Part shown: positions 57,396-64,000 of the stretch, piece after piece
Position numbering within the stretch: position 1 is the stretch's first letter
Layout: every line of letters starts with the position of its first letter
Assembly (NCBI RefSeq): GCF_014654785.1
Contig: NZ_BNBD01000004.1
Coordinates: forward strand, 186,001-250,000
Direction of reading: 5' to 3'
Source: Streptomyces mashuensis
Lineage (GTDB): Bacteria > Actinomycetota > Actinomycetes > Streptomycetales > Streptomycetaceae
DNA length: 64,000 nucleotides
Notes under the pieces: model-generated
Told to the model about the DNA's origin: nothing
Seen by the model: the letters and a program-made list of their open reading frames with translations, nothing else
Databases searched by the model: none
Position numbers and translations under genes: made by a program

Positions 57396-57731
57396 CCAAC
57401 CCCCGACCCTCGGTCCATACTCTCCCCGGACGCGGACAGACCAGGTCGGACGCATACGCTCACAACGCCGCATGCGCCTCCCCCGAAGGCCCAGTGTGCC
57501 CCCGGGTGGGAGTGCCCTGCTGGACTATCGCCAGACCCGCACCGACTTGTCCGCCCGGGGCGGGAGCCAGGCCGGAGTGCCGCCCGGCCCTCACCGCCGA
57601 CCTCCTCGTCACGGCCCTCTTCCTGCGTGCTCCACGGGCCGCGCCTTGATCAGTACTGTGATCGGCTGCTGGGCCGTCACGGTGGGACCGACCGGGCCGG
57701 AAGCGTCCGGTGGAGCCGGGCGCGGGCCGGG
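57396..57731. other. Intergenic region, no gene recognised
   Basis: This 336-bp region between the oxidoreductase start and the Uma2 stop should hold the oxidoreductase promoter. I see no palindrome or RNA structure worth calling. Confidence 0.5.
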
Positions 57732-58313
57732 TCAGCGCACCCAGTCCTTCAGGGGTTCCGTGTCGAGGTCGAAGCCGACGGGTTCGGGCAGATGGACAGT
57801 GCGGCCGAACGGGCGGCGGAGCAGACTGGCGTAGGTGCCGCCGTCGGGCTCGGTGTAGAGGAGGGTCTCGCAGGTGTCCCGGTCGATCAGCAGGTACAGG
57901 GGGATGCCGGTCTGCGCGTAGGCGACGGGCTTCTCTTCCCGGTCACGCTTGTCGGTGTCGCTGTCGTACGAGGTGACCTCGACGACCATCAGGACCTGGC
58001 CGGGATCCGCCCACTCGCCCTGTCCGGCAAACGCCCCTTTGGTGGCGAGGGCACCGTCCGGCTTGGCGTGGCCCTTGCGGTACTGCTCGACGCGCAGGCC
58101 GCGTTCGGGGTAGAGCCACAGGTCGGGGCGGTGCTGCATGCAGTGCTCCATCAGCCACCGGATGATCTCGTCGTGGTCGCCGTCCGGCACCGCCTTGACC
58201 CCCAGCCTGCCGTGGATGAACTCCATCCGGACGCCTTCGCGCTCGGCGGCGGCGGCGATGCGCTCGAACTCCTCGGCCAGCATCTGCGGCCGGTCCTCAG
58301 TAACGGTCACCAC
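57732..58313 (-). CDS. Uma2-family (DUF820) putative PD-(D/E)xK nuclease
   Basis: The 193-residue protein shows the Uma2 pattern: MEFIHGRLGV, then HDEIIRWLMEH, KPDGALA, VLMVVEVTSYDSD and KPVAYAQTGIPLYLLID. Asp, Glu and Lys in these blocks match a restriction-endonuclease-like site. Such genes are abundant and mobile in Streptomyces and often sit in islands. Whether it cuts DNA in vivo is not known. GTG start near 58313. It is the last gene before the right island end. Confidence 0.85.
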   Translation of the reverse strand: MVTVTEDRPQMLAEEFERIAAAAEREGVRMEFIHGRLGVKAVPDGDHDEIIRWLMEHCMQHRPDLWLYPERGLRVEQYRKGHAKPDGALATKGAFAGQGEWADPGQVLMVVEVTSYDSDTDKRDREEKPVAYAQTGIPLYLLIDRDTCETLLYTEPDGGTYASLLRRPFGRTVHLPEPVGFDLDTEPLKDWVR

Positions 58314-58623
58314 ACACCTCCCGCGCCCAGTCTAGGCGGGCCCGGTAGCCGAGCAGGCTTGTACGGTCCGCCGTAGGGAAGCCGTCGCCTGTCGGGCCTT
58401 TGCACTAGCGGGCGGGGCGCCGATCGCCTGCTTACTGCGTAGTTGCGACTGTGAAGGCGAACAGAAGGCTGCATGATTCGCTTCTGTAAGCGCCCGTTGG
58501 TCTGTGTTGACACGTCAACACGGGTCGCGGACCGAGTGGGATGGAGCCGGGTTCAAGAGGGTGGAAACAGGCGAAAATGTCCGATCCTCCGGCATCTTCC
58601 CAGGTTGGAAAGGTAACGATTTC
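58314..58623. other. Right end of the island, no gene
   Basis: About 310 bp between the Uma2 start and the right direct repeat. It contains the 18-bp palindrome at 58504-58521 and a short inverted repeat (ACAGAAG...CTTCTGT, about 58463-58490). No integrase remnant is visible. Confidence 0.55.
58504..58521. repeat. Right-end palindrome, inverted copy of 38289-38306
   Basis: GTGTTGACACGTCAACAC, perfect 8-bp arms around AC. Its reverse complement matches the left-end element in 17 of 18 bases. It lies 102 bp inside the right direct repeat. Confidence 0.75.
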
Positions 58624-58647
58624 GGGTTCGACTCCCCTAGGCTCCAC
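58624..58647. repeat. attR-like direct repeat (partial tRNA-Ala 3' end)
   Basis: An exact 24-bp copy of 38203-38226. No other part of the tRNA is present here, so it is a footprint of site-specific integration and not a second gene. Confidence 0.88.
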
Positions 58648-58655
58648 AAAAAAAC

Positions 58656-58689
58656 GCCCTCCGACCTGCGACAGCGCGGATCGGAGGGC
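58656..58689 (+). terminator. Original tRNA-Ala terminator, now displaced
   Basis: A 9-bp stem (58656-58664 with 58681-58689) with an inner GCG/CGC, followed by TTTG. Its sequence resembles the hairpin after the intact tRNA. A 13-bp tandem duplication (58696-58721) follows. Confidence 0.7.
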
Positions 58690-58740
58690 TTTGTCGTGCT
58701 GCTGTGCCGTGCTGCTGTGCCGGGGCGGGCCCCGGCCGGA

Positions 58741-59382
58741 TCAGCCGCGGGTGTCGTCGTTGCCGGGGGCGGCCTCCGTGTCGGCGCGGTCCTGCTTCGC
58801 CTGGACCTCCGGGTCGAGGGCGTCGGCGCCGCTGCCGTCGACGGAGGTGAGCCGGCCGCGGCCGGCGGGCTCGGTGGCCTCCGGGGGCTCGACCAGCCAG
58901 TCGGGGTTGGCCTGCTTGTCCCACCACTTCCACGCCGCGTACGCGCCGCCGGCGAGCAGGCCGAGCAGGAGGACGCGCTTGGCGGCGCGGCCGCGGCGGC
59001 AGCGCTTCTTCTTCGCCAGCTTCTCGATCTCGGCGGCCGACACCTGGCCGCGCAGCGCGGCGACGGCCGCGGCGGTACGGGCGACGGCCTCCTCGCGCAC
59101 CGGCTCGGCGGCGGCGCGGGCCCGGGCGACGGCCTGGCCGGCCTTGGGGGGAATGGCTTCGCGGGCGTGCTCCAGGCGGGGCTGCACATGCGCGTCGTAC
59201 TGCGAACGGGCCTGGTGGGCGGCCTCGGAGACCTTCGGCGCGAGCCGGGCCCGGGCCTCGTGCGCGTAGTGCACGGCCGTGTCCTTGGCCGTTCCGGCGT
59301 AGGGCGCCACCACCTCCGCGGCGTGACGCACGCTGTCCTTGGCCGTCATGGTCGCGGCGCGCACGCTGTCCTTGCGGGTCAC
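58741..59382 (-). CDS. DUF5324-type membrane-anchored protein
   Basis: A 213-residue protein: a long Ala-rich helical part (DSVRAA, KDSVRHAAEV, KDTAVHYAHE repeats), a basic stretch KKKRCRRGRAAKR, one span (VLLLGLLAGGAYAAWKWW) and an acidic tail. It is a conserved Streptomyces core gene beside the cyclophilin, with unknown function. I chose GTG 59382, with AGGAGG just upstream. Its presence here marks the return to core DNA. Confidence 0.8.
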   Translation of the reverse strand: MTRKDSVRAATMTAKDSVRHAAEVVAPYAGTAKDTAVHYAHEARARLAPKVSEAAHQARSQYDAHVQPRLEHAREAIPPKAGQAVARARAAAEPVREEAVARTAAAVAALRGQVSAAEIEKLAKKKRCRRGRAAKRVLLLGLLAGGAYAAWKWWDKQANPDWLVEPPEATEPAGRGRLTSVDGSGADALDPEVQAKQDRADTEAAPGNDDTRG

Positions 59383-59609
59383 GAGAACCTCCTCCTCGGT
59401 GGCGTACTGGAATGTCGCCTTTCCACCCGGTGGAAAATCATGCCTGTCCACGGGTGGTCCGGCATGTGCAGCGGGCATCCGGGTCAACGGCGCCCCGGGC
59501 TCGACAATGCCACGGTTCGCCGCCGCGCGCGGGCGCTTCGGTGGCTACGCGCACGGGACGGGTCGTGCGAGGATCGGTAGCCGTCAGTGAAGACTATGGA
59601 AGGTAGATC

Positions 59610-60137
59610 GTGGCTGAGCAGCTCTACGCCACCCTGAAGACCAACCAGGGCGACATCGAGATCCGGCTTTTCCCGGACCACGCCCCGAAGACGGTGAAGA
59701 ACTTCGTCGAGCTCGCCTCGGGTGAGCGCGAGTGGGTCAACCCGGAGACGGGCCAGAAGACGACGGACCGTCTGTACGACGGCACGATCTTCCACCGTGT
59801 CATCGAGGGCTTCATGATCCAGGGCGGTGACCCGCTGGGCAACGGCACCGGTGGCCCGGGGTACAAGTTCGCCGACGAGTTCCACCCGGACCTCGCCTTC
59901 AACAAGCCCTACCTGCTGGCCATGGCCAACGCCGGCCCGGGCACCAACGGCTCGCAGTTCTTCATCACCGTCTCGCCGACCGCCTGGCTGACCGGCAAGC
60001 ACACCATCTTCGGCGAGGTCTCCAACGACGCCTCCAAGAAGGTCGTGGACGCCATCGCGACGACGCAGACGAACCCGCGCACCGACCGCCCGGTCAACGA
60101 CGTGCGCATCGAGTCGGTCGTCATCGAGAAGCGCTGA
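59610..60137 (+). CDS. Cyclophilin-type peptidyl-prolyl cis-trans isomerase
   Basis: Speeds proline isomerisation in folding. The 175-residue protein shows FHRVIEGFMIQGGDP, LAMANAGPGTNGSQFFI and the Trp-Leu-Thr block TAWLTGKHTIFGEV. The catalytic Arg is in FHRV. It has no signal peptide, so it is cytosolic. GTG start, with GGAAGG upstream. Confidence 0.95.
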   Translation: MAEQLYATLKTNQGDIEIRLFPDHAPKTVKNFVELASGEREWVNPETGQKTTDRLYDGTIFHRVIEGFMIQGGDPLGNGTGGPGYKFADEFHPDLAFNKPYLLAMANAGPGTNGSQFFITVSPTAWLTGKHTIFGEVSNDASKKVVDAIATTQTNPRTDRPVNDVRIESVVIEKR

Positions 60138-60165
60138 CGCCGGCCGGCTCCCACGGGAACCTTGA

Positions 60166-60194
60166 GCCCCGCCCGTCCGTATGACGGGCGGGGC
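60166..60194 (+). terminator. Hairpin after cyclophilin gene
   Basis: A perfect 12-bp stem (60166-60177 with 60183-60194) with a 5-base loop. Confidence 0.88.
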
Positions 60195-60250
60195 CGCGCG
60201 TGCTGACGGGGCTCGGCATTCACCGGCTCGCCACAGGGCAAGGGGAGAGC

Positions 60251-61126
60251 ATGAACGACCAGGCCGTCTGCTGCTATCGCCACCCCGACCGGGAGACCGG
60301 CATCCGCTGCACCCGGTGCGAGCGGCCCATCTGCCCCGACTGCATGGTCAGCGCGTCGGTCGGCTTCCAGTGCCCGGAGTGCGCGGGCGGCGGCGGGGCC
60401 GGCGGGGGTACGGGCGCGGGCCCGCGCGCCACCGCGCCGCGCACGATCGCGGGCAGCGTGCACGTGGCCGACCCGCGCCTCGTCACGAAGATCATCCTGG
60501 CGGTCAACGCCGGCCTGTGGATCGCCGTCATGGCCGGCGGCGAGGGCCTGCTGAGCGCCCTGGAGATGCTGGGCAGGGCGCGCGTCGTGGACGGCGGCCC
60601 GCTGGAGGGCGTCGCGGAGGGCCAGTGGTACCGGCTGCTGAGCGCGGCCTTCCTGCACCAGCGGCCGGAGCACATCGCGCTCAACATGATCTCGCTGTGG
60701 TGGCTCGGCCCACCGCTCGAGGTGGCGCTCGGCCGCCTCCGTTTCGTCGTGCTCTACGTGCTCTCGGCGCTCGGCGGCAGCGCCCTGTCGTACCTGGTGG
60801 CCGCCCCGAACCAGCCCTCGCTGGGCGCGTCCGGTGCGATTTTCGGCCTGCTGGGCGCCACGGCCGTGCTGATGCACCGGCTGAAGTACGACATGCGGCC
60901 GATCATCGCGCTGCTCGTGCTCAACCTGATCTTCACCTTCACCTGGTCGGACATCGCCCGGGAGGCCCACATCGGCGGCCTGGTGGTGGGTGCGGCCGTG
61001 GCCTTCGGCATGGTGCACGCGCCGCGCGGCAGGCGTGCCCTGGTGCAGTGGGGGACGGCCGGCGCGGCCCTGGTGGTGATCGCCGCCATGGTGTTCGTCC
61101 GGACGCAGGAGCTGACCGGCGGCTGA
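60251..61126 (+). CDS. Rhomboid intramembrane serine protease with an N-terminal zinc-binding domain
   Basis: The 291-residue protein has an N-terminal B-box/zinc-like cluster (CCYRHPDRETGIRCTRCERP and ICPDC, CPEC) and a rhomboid fold of six or seven spans. The active-site Ser is in GASGAIFGLLG, the His in EAHIGGLVVG, and HIALNMISLWWLG is the L1 block. It cleaves transmembrane substrates. The ATG at 60251 follows AGGGGAG. Confidence 0.92.
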   Translation: MNDQAVCCYRHPDRETGIRCTRCERPICPDCMVSASVGFQCPECAGGGGAGGGTGAGPRATAPRTIAGSVHVADPRLVTKIILAVNAGLWIAVMAGGEGLLSALEMLGRARVVDGGPLEGVAEGQWYRLLSAAFLHQRPEHIALNMISLWWLGPPLEVALGRLRFVVLYVLSALGGSALSYLVAAPNQPSLGASGAIFGLLGATAVLMHRLKYDMRPIIALLVLNLIFTFTWSDIAREAHIGGLVVGAAVAFGMVHAPRGRRALVQWGTAGAALVVIAAMVFVRTQELTGG

Positions 61127-61453
61127 GGAGGGGGCCGGGCGGTGGTGCATCGGCCGTGGTCACCCACACCGGTGGACGCACAGGTTGTCCACAACGCGTG
61201 CCGGATCTTGTGCGCGCTGTGCGGAACTCGTCGTTCCGGCCAAGTGGACCGCTCTGACCTGGGTCTTTATGCCAAGAAGCCGGTGTGACGATCTTTGCGG
61301 GACGGTCGCGATCAGTCACACCGGCGTCAACCTGGCGGAAGTTATCCACAGATCTTCTGAGTTTTTCCCCACTGTGGACGAGGGTGTGGATAACTCATCG
61401 GAAAGCTCGGGCCAGAGCTTGCGCGGCCCGCTGTTTCCGCTGCTGTTCCGCCG
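61127..61453. promoter_or_regulatory. Intergenic DnaA-box cluster distant from oriC
   Basis: This 327-bp gap between convergent genes (rhomboid and crgA) contains four DnaA boxes: TTGTCCACA at 61185, TTATCCACA at 61342, and on the minus strand TCGTCCACA at 61373-61381 and TTATCCACA at 61385-61393. Three are perfect strong boxes. No gene is present. Confidence 0.85.
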
Positions 61454-61708
61454 CTACTTCCACTGCGTGGAGACCACGAACCCCGCGGCGATGAAGCCGA
61501 AGCCCACGACGATGTTCCAGTTGTGCAGCGACTCCACCGGCATGTCGCCGCTCGTCACGTAGAAGACGACGATCCAGGCCAGCCCGATCAGGAACAGCGC
61601 CAGCATCACCGGCGCCACCCAGCGGCGTCCCGTGACCAGCTTCAGGTTCTGCTGCTTCACCGGCGGCGGCGTGAAGTCGTCTTTCTTGCGGATCCGTGAC
61701 TTCGGCAC
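61454..61708 (-). CDS. crgA: Cell division protein CrgA
   Basis: An 84-residue membrane protein with a basic N-tail ([12 protein letters not shown]), a first span ([20 protein letters not shown]), a loop [13 protein letters not shown] and a second span. It controls Z-ring formation and septation in aerial hyphae. GTG start. Confidence 0.96.
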   Translation of the reverse strand: MPKSRIRKKDDFTPPPVKQQNLKLVTGRRWVAPVMLALFLIGLAWIVVFYVTSGDMPVESLHNWNIVVGFGFIAAGFVVSTQWK

Positions 61709-61854
61709 GAGGGAACTCTCCTGTCGATGCGCTGCGTGACCGCGCTGGGCTTACAAGGACTGTCCGCCGGGGCGGGGACGCGACGGGAGCGCTTCCATCC
61801 CCCGGGCGTCCGTTAGCGTAGTGCTTCCGCGGCGTCGGAGAGGATAAGGGTACG

Positions 61855-62619
61855 GTGCGTAATTCTGCGGACTCCACCAACGCGCCCGCCCGGCGGTTCC
61901 GGCCGGTGCGGCTGCTGACCGCCGGCGTCTTCGCGCTCGCCGGCCTCATCTTCTGGATCAGCTTCAACACCGCGCAGGGCACCAACATCCGCACCGACGA
62001 CTCCATGCTGCGGCTCTCCGACCTCATCCAGGAGCGCAGCCGCAAGAACAAGGACCTGGAGGAGAGCGCGGCCGGCGCCCGCGACCGCGTCGACGCCCTC
62101 GCCCGCCGCGACAACGGCAGCACCGCGGCGCAGGACCGGAAGCTCGCCGCCCTGGAGGACGCCGCCGGCACCCGCAAGCTCAGCGGCCAGGGCCTCACCG
62201 TCACCCTCACCGACGCGCCCCCCAACGCCACCGCCAAGATCCCCGGCGTCCCCCAGCCCCAGCCCAACGACCTGGTCATCCACCAGCAGGACCTCCAGGC
62301 CGTCGTCAACGCCCTGTGGAAGGGCGGCGCCCGCGGCATCGAGGTCATGGACCAGCGGCTGATCTCCACCAGCGCCGTGCGCTGCGTCGGCAACACCCTC
62401 ATCCTGCAGGGCCGCGTCTACTCCCCGCCCTACAAGGTCACGGCCGTCGGCGACCGCGCCGCCCTGCGCAAGGCCCTCGCCGAGTCGCCCGCCATCCAGA
62501 ACTACCAGCAGTACGTGGCCGCGTACGGCCTCGGCTGGAAAGTCGACCAGCACGACACGGTGACGCTGCCCGGTTACTCGGGCACAGTGGACCTCCACTA
62601 CGCCAAGCCCGTCGGCTAG
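61855..62619 (+). CDS. DUF881 family membrane protein
   Basis: A 254-residue protein with one N-terminal span (VFALAGLIFWISFNTA), a coiled-coil (about 55-110) and a DUF881 domain (GLTVTLTDAP, then VNALWKGGARGIEVMDQRL). It is conserved near crgA and the sortase gene in actinobacteria and is similar to proteins beside division genes. Its function is unclear. GTG start at 61855. Confidence 0.88.
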   Translation: MRNSADSTNAPARRFRPVRLLTAGVFALAGLIFWISFNTAQGTNIRTDDSMLRLSDLIQERSRKNKDLEESAAGARDRVDALARRDNGSTAAQDRKLAALEDAAGTRKLSGQGLTVTLTDAPPNATAKIPGVPQPQPNDLVIHQQDLQAVVNALWKGGARGIEVMDQRLISTSAVRCVGNTLILQGRVYSPPYKVTAVGDRAALRKALAESPAIQNYQQYVAAYGLGWKVDQHDTVTLPGYSGTVDLHYAKPVG

Positions 62620-62655
62620 CGCCCCGGCGAGGGGCGCTCCGGAAGGAGCGGCCCG

Positions 62656-63480
62656 GTGAGGTCACGACGCGCCGTACGCGCCCTCAGCGAGCTGTGCCTG
62701 ACCAGCGGGGCCCTCGTCGTGCTCTTCGTGGTCTACCTCCTGTACTGGACGGGCGTACGCGCCGACAGCGCCATGGACGGCGAGATCGGCCGCTTACGGG
62801 ACCAGTGGGCGCGGCACGGCGGCTCCGCGGCGGTGGCCCCGCCCACGGTCCCGGACGCCCCGCCGGGCGAGCCACGACCCGACGCGGCCCCGCCCGCCCC
62901 CGCCCCCGTGCCCGCCCCCGCGGACGGCACCGGCGTGACTGCCCCGGCCGTCCCCGGAGCCACCGCTTCACCTGCCCCGCCCGCCTCCCCGGCCCCCCGC
63001 ACCGGCGGCACGGCTGCCCCCGCCGCCCCGCCGCGCGCCGGTGCCGCCTTCGCCGTCATGTACGTGCCCCGCTTCGGCACCGACTGGGCCAAGCCCGTCC
63101 TGGAGGGCACCGGCCTCGACACGCTCAAGCGGGGCCTGGGCCACTACGAGGGCAGCGCGCCGCTCGGCGGCACCGGCAACTTCGCCGTCGCCGGCCACCG
63201 CCGCACCCACGGCGACCCCTTCAAGGACCTGCCACGGCTCCGCCCCGGCGACGCCGTCCTGCTCACCGACGGGACGACCTGGTTCACGTACCGCGTCGAC
63301 ACCCGGCCGTACCGCACCGCGCCCACCGACACCCGCGTCCTCGACCCCGTGCCGGCCGCCGCCGGGTACGCCGCGCCCGGCCGCTATCTGACGCTGACCA
63401 CCTGCGACCCCGAGTGGGGGCACAGCCACCGGCTCGTCGTCTGGGCCCACCTGGAGACCACAGCGCCCGCCGCGCCGTAG
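62656..63480 (+). CDS. Class E sortase
   Basis: Cysteine transpeptidase that attaches surface proteins such as chaplins to the wall. The 274-residue protein has an N-terminal span (LCLTSGALVVLFVVYLLY), a Pro/Ala-rich linker (about 60-130) and a catalytic domain with His in GHRRTHGDP, Cys in LTLTTCDPEWG and Arg in HSHRLVVW. Leu47 is TTA (62794-62796), so bldA dependence is likely. The GTG follows AAGGAG. Confidence 0.93.
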   Translation: MRSRRAVRALSELCLTSGALVVLFVVYLLYWTGVRADSAMDGEIGRLRDQWARHGGSAAVAPPTVPDAPPGEPRPDAAPPAPAPVPAPADGTGVTAPAVPGATASPAPPASPAPRTGGTAAPAAPPRAGAAFAVMYVPRFGTDWAKPVLEGTGLDTLKRGLGHYEGSAPLGGTGNFAVAGHRRTHGDPFKDLPRLRPGDAVLLTDGTTWFTYRVDTRPYRTAPTDTRVLDPVPAAAGYAAPGRYLTLTTCDPEWGHSHRLVVWAHLETTAPAAP

Positions 63481-63535
63481 GCTGCCCCCGTAGTCTGGTG
63501 TCGCAACTTCCGACTGATCGGCGGGTAGGGACAGC

Positions 63536-63718
63536 ATGTACCCCTGGATCTGGCGTCATCTGCCGGGCAACGCATGGGTGAAGAGCCTGATCGCGCTCGT
63601 GCTGGTGCTGGCGGTCGTCTATGCCCTCTTCCAGTACGTCTTCCCCTGGGCGGAGCCGCTGCTGCCGTTCAACGACGTGACGGTCGACAACAACGGCATG
63701 CAGGCGGTGACCCCGTGA
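63536..63718 (+). CDS. Small membrane protein between sortase and amidotransferase genes
   Basis: A 60-residue protein with one span (SLIALVLVLAVVYALFQYVF) and a polar C-terminus DVTVDNNGMQAVTP. It is conserved beside sortase E genes in Streptomyces as a hypothetical protein. Its TGA overlaps the next GTG start. Confidence 0.75.
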   Translation: MYPWIWRHLPGNAWVKSLIALVLVLAVVYALFQYVFPWAEPLLPFNDVTVDNNGMQAVTP

Positions 63719-64000
63719 GCGCCCGCATCCTCGTCGTCGACAACTACGACAGCTTCGTGTTCAACCTCGTCCAGTACCTCTACCAGCTCGGCGCCGAGTG
63801 CGAGGTCCTGCGGAACGACGAGGTGACGCCGGAGCACGCCCAGGACGGCTTCGACGGCGTGCTGCTGTCGCCCGGGCCCGGCGCGCCCGAGCAGGCCGGC
63901 GTGTGCATCGACATGGTGCGGCACTGCGCCACCACGGGCGTGCCCGTCTTCGGCGTCTGCCTGGGCATGCAGTCGATGGCTGTGGCCTACGGCGGCGTCG
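63715..64000 (+). CDS. Glutamine amidotransferase, PabA/TrpG type (cut by window end)
   Basis: The first 95 residues of a class I amidotransferase: VDNYDSFVFNLVQYL, LLSPGPGAPEQAG, and nucleophile Cys82 in VFGVCLGMQSMA. It supplies ammonia from glutamine for anthranilate or 4-amino-4-deoxychorismate synthesis. Sequence beyond 64000 is needed to tell which. It overlaps the preceding gene by four bases. Confidence 0.92.
   Translation, partial: MSARILVVDNYDSFVFNLVQYLYQLGAECEVLRNDEVTPEHAQDGFDGVLLSPGPGAPEQAGVCIDMVRHCATTGVPVFGVCLGMQSMAVAYGGV

Larger units (their letters stand above)
38203..58647. mobile_element. Genomic island inserted at tRNA-Ala, no integrase seen
   Basis: A 24-bp direct repeat of the tRNA-Ala T-arm and 3' end bounds a 20.4-kb segment of accessory genes (38203-38226 and 58624-58647). 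Genes on both sides belong to the conserved oriC neighbourhood. No tyrosine or serine recombinase, relaxase or transfer gene is visible inside. It may be a cis-mobilizable element needing an integrase in trans, or an island that lost its own. Confidence 0.8.

Noticed and set aside
38226..58623. Search for integrase, relaxase or transposase genes in the island
   Set aside because: No reading frame shows recombinase, HUH or DDE motifs. Short frames at both ends are not gene-like.
58541..59269. Open frame reading through the right direct repeat
   Set aside because: It spans the attR-like repeat and terminator and runs antisense to the DUF5324 gene.

Overview
The window is the replication-origin region of a Streptomyces (or very close relative) chromosome. 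The evidence is a GC content near 70-75% with strong third-position GC bias, frequent GTG starts, an oriC crowded with DnaA boxes between dnaA and dnaN, seven perfect GTTTCACGTGAAAC parS sites, and the order rpmH-dnaA-oriC-dnaN-gnd-recF-DUF721-gyrB-gyrA with parAB, sigM-trxBA, murJ, ino1, crgA and a class E sortase around it.

Layout. 1-5.2 kb: start of a penicillin-binding protein gene (minus), a PadR regulator with a perfect operator-like palindrome, inositol-phosphate synthase, an MFS exporter, two parS sites and cca. 5.4-15.5 kb: an envelope module (DUF6049 protein, MurJ, membrane pseudokinase), a low-GC patch holding a small secreted protein, then sigM, its zinc anti-sigma factor, trxB and trxA. 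15.5-22.5 kb, minus strand: GNAT acetyltransferase, parB, parA, rsmG, jag, yidC, yidD, rnpA, rpmH. 22.5-35.7 kb, plus strand: dnaA, oriC, dnaN, gnd, recF, DUF721, gyrB, gyrA, DUF3566. 35.8-38.2 kb: tRNA-Ile, a DLW-39 micro-protein, a Ser/Thr kinase, an HTH protein and tRNA-Ala.

38.2-58.65 kb is an accessory island. A 24-bp piece of the tRNA-Ala 3' end is repeated exactly at 58624-58647, and the core gene order resumes just beyond. The island carries two OmpR-type two-component systems, an FtsX-type ABC exporter with a lipoprotein, a Ni/Co permease, two PAP2 phosphatases, a DedA protein, a BlaI repressor with an M56 protease, a multi-span membrane protein, a bile-acid-symporter-like protein, a carbonic anhydrase, a Sua5 protein, a flavoprotein and a Uma2-family protein. 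I see no integrase, so it looks like a cis-mobilizable element or a decayed island. Three BlaI-type operators tie PAP2, DedA and the BlaI-M56 pair into one apparent regulon, and a Nur-like box precedes the nickel permease gene.

58.7-64 kb returns to the core: DUF5324 protein, cyclophilin, rhomboid protease, an intergenic cluster of four DnaA boxes about 36 kb from oriC, crgA, DUF881 protein, class E sortase, a small membrane protein and the start of a pabA/trpG-type amidotransferase. The core genes cover replication start, chromosome segregation, topology, membrane protein insertion, peptidoglycan precursor flipping and septation. Three genes carry the rare Leu codon TTA (small secreted protein, Ser/Thr kinase, sortase), which in Streptomyces suggests bldA-dependent translation.
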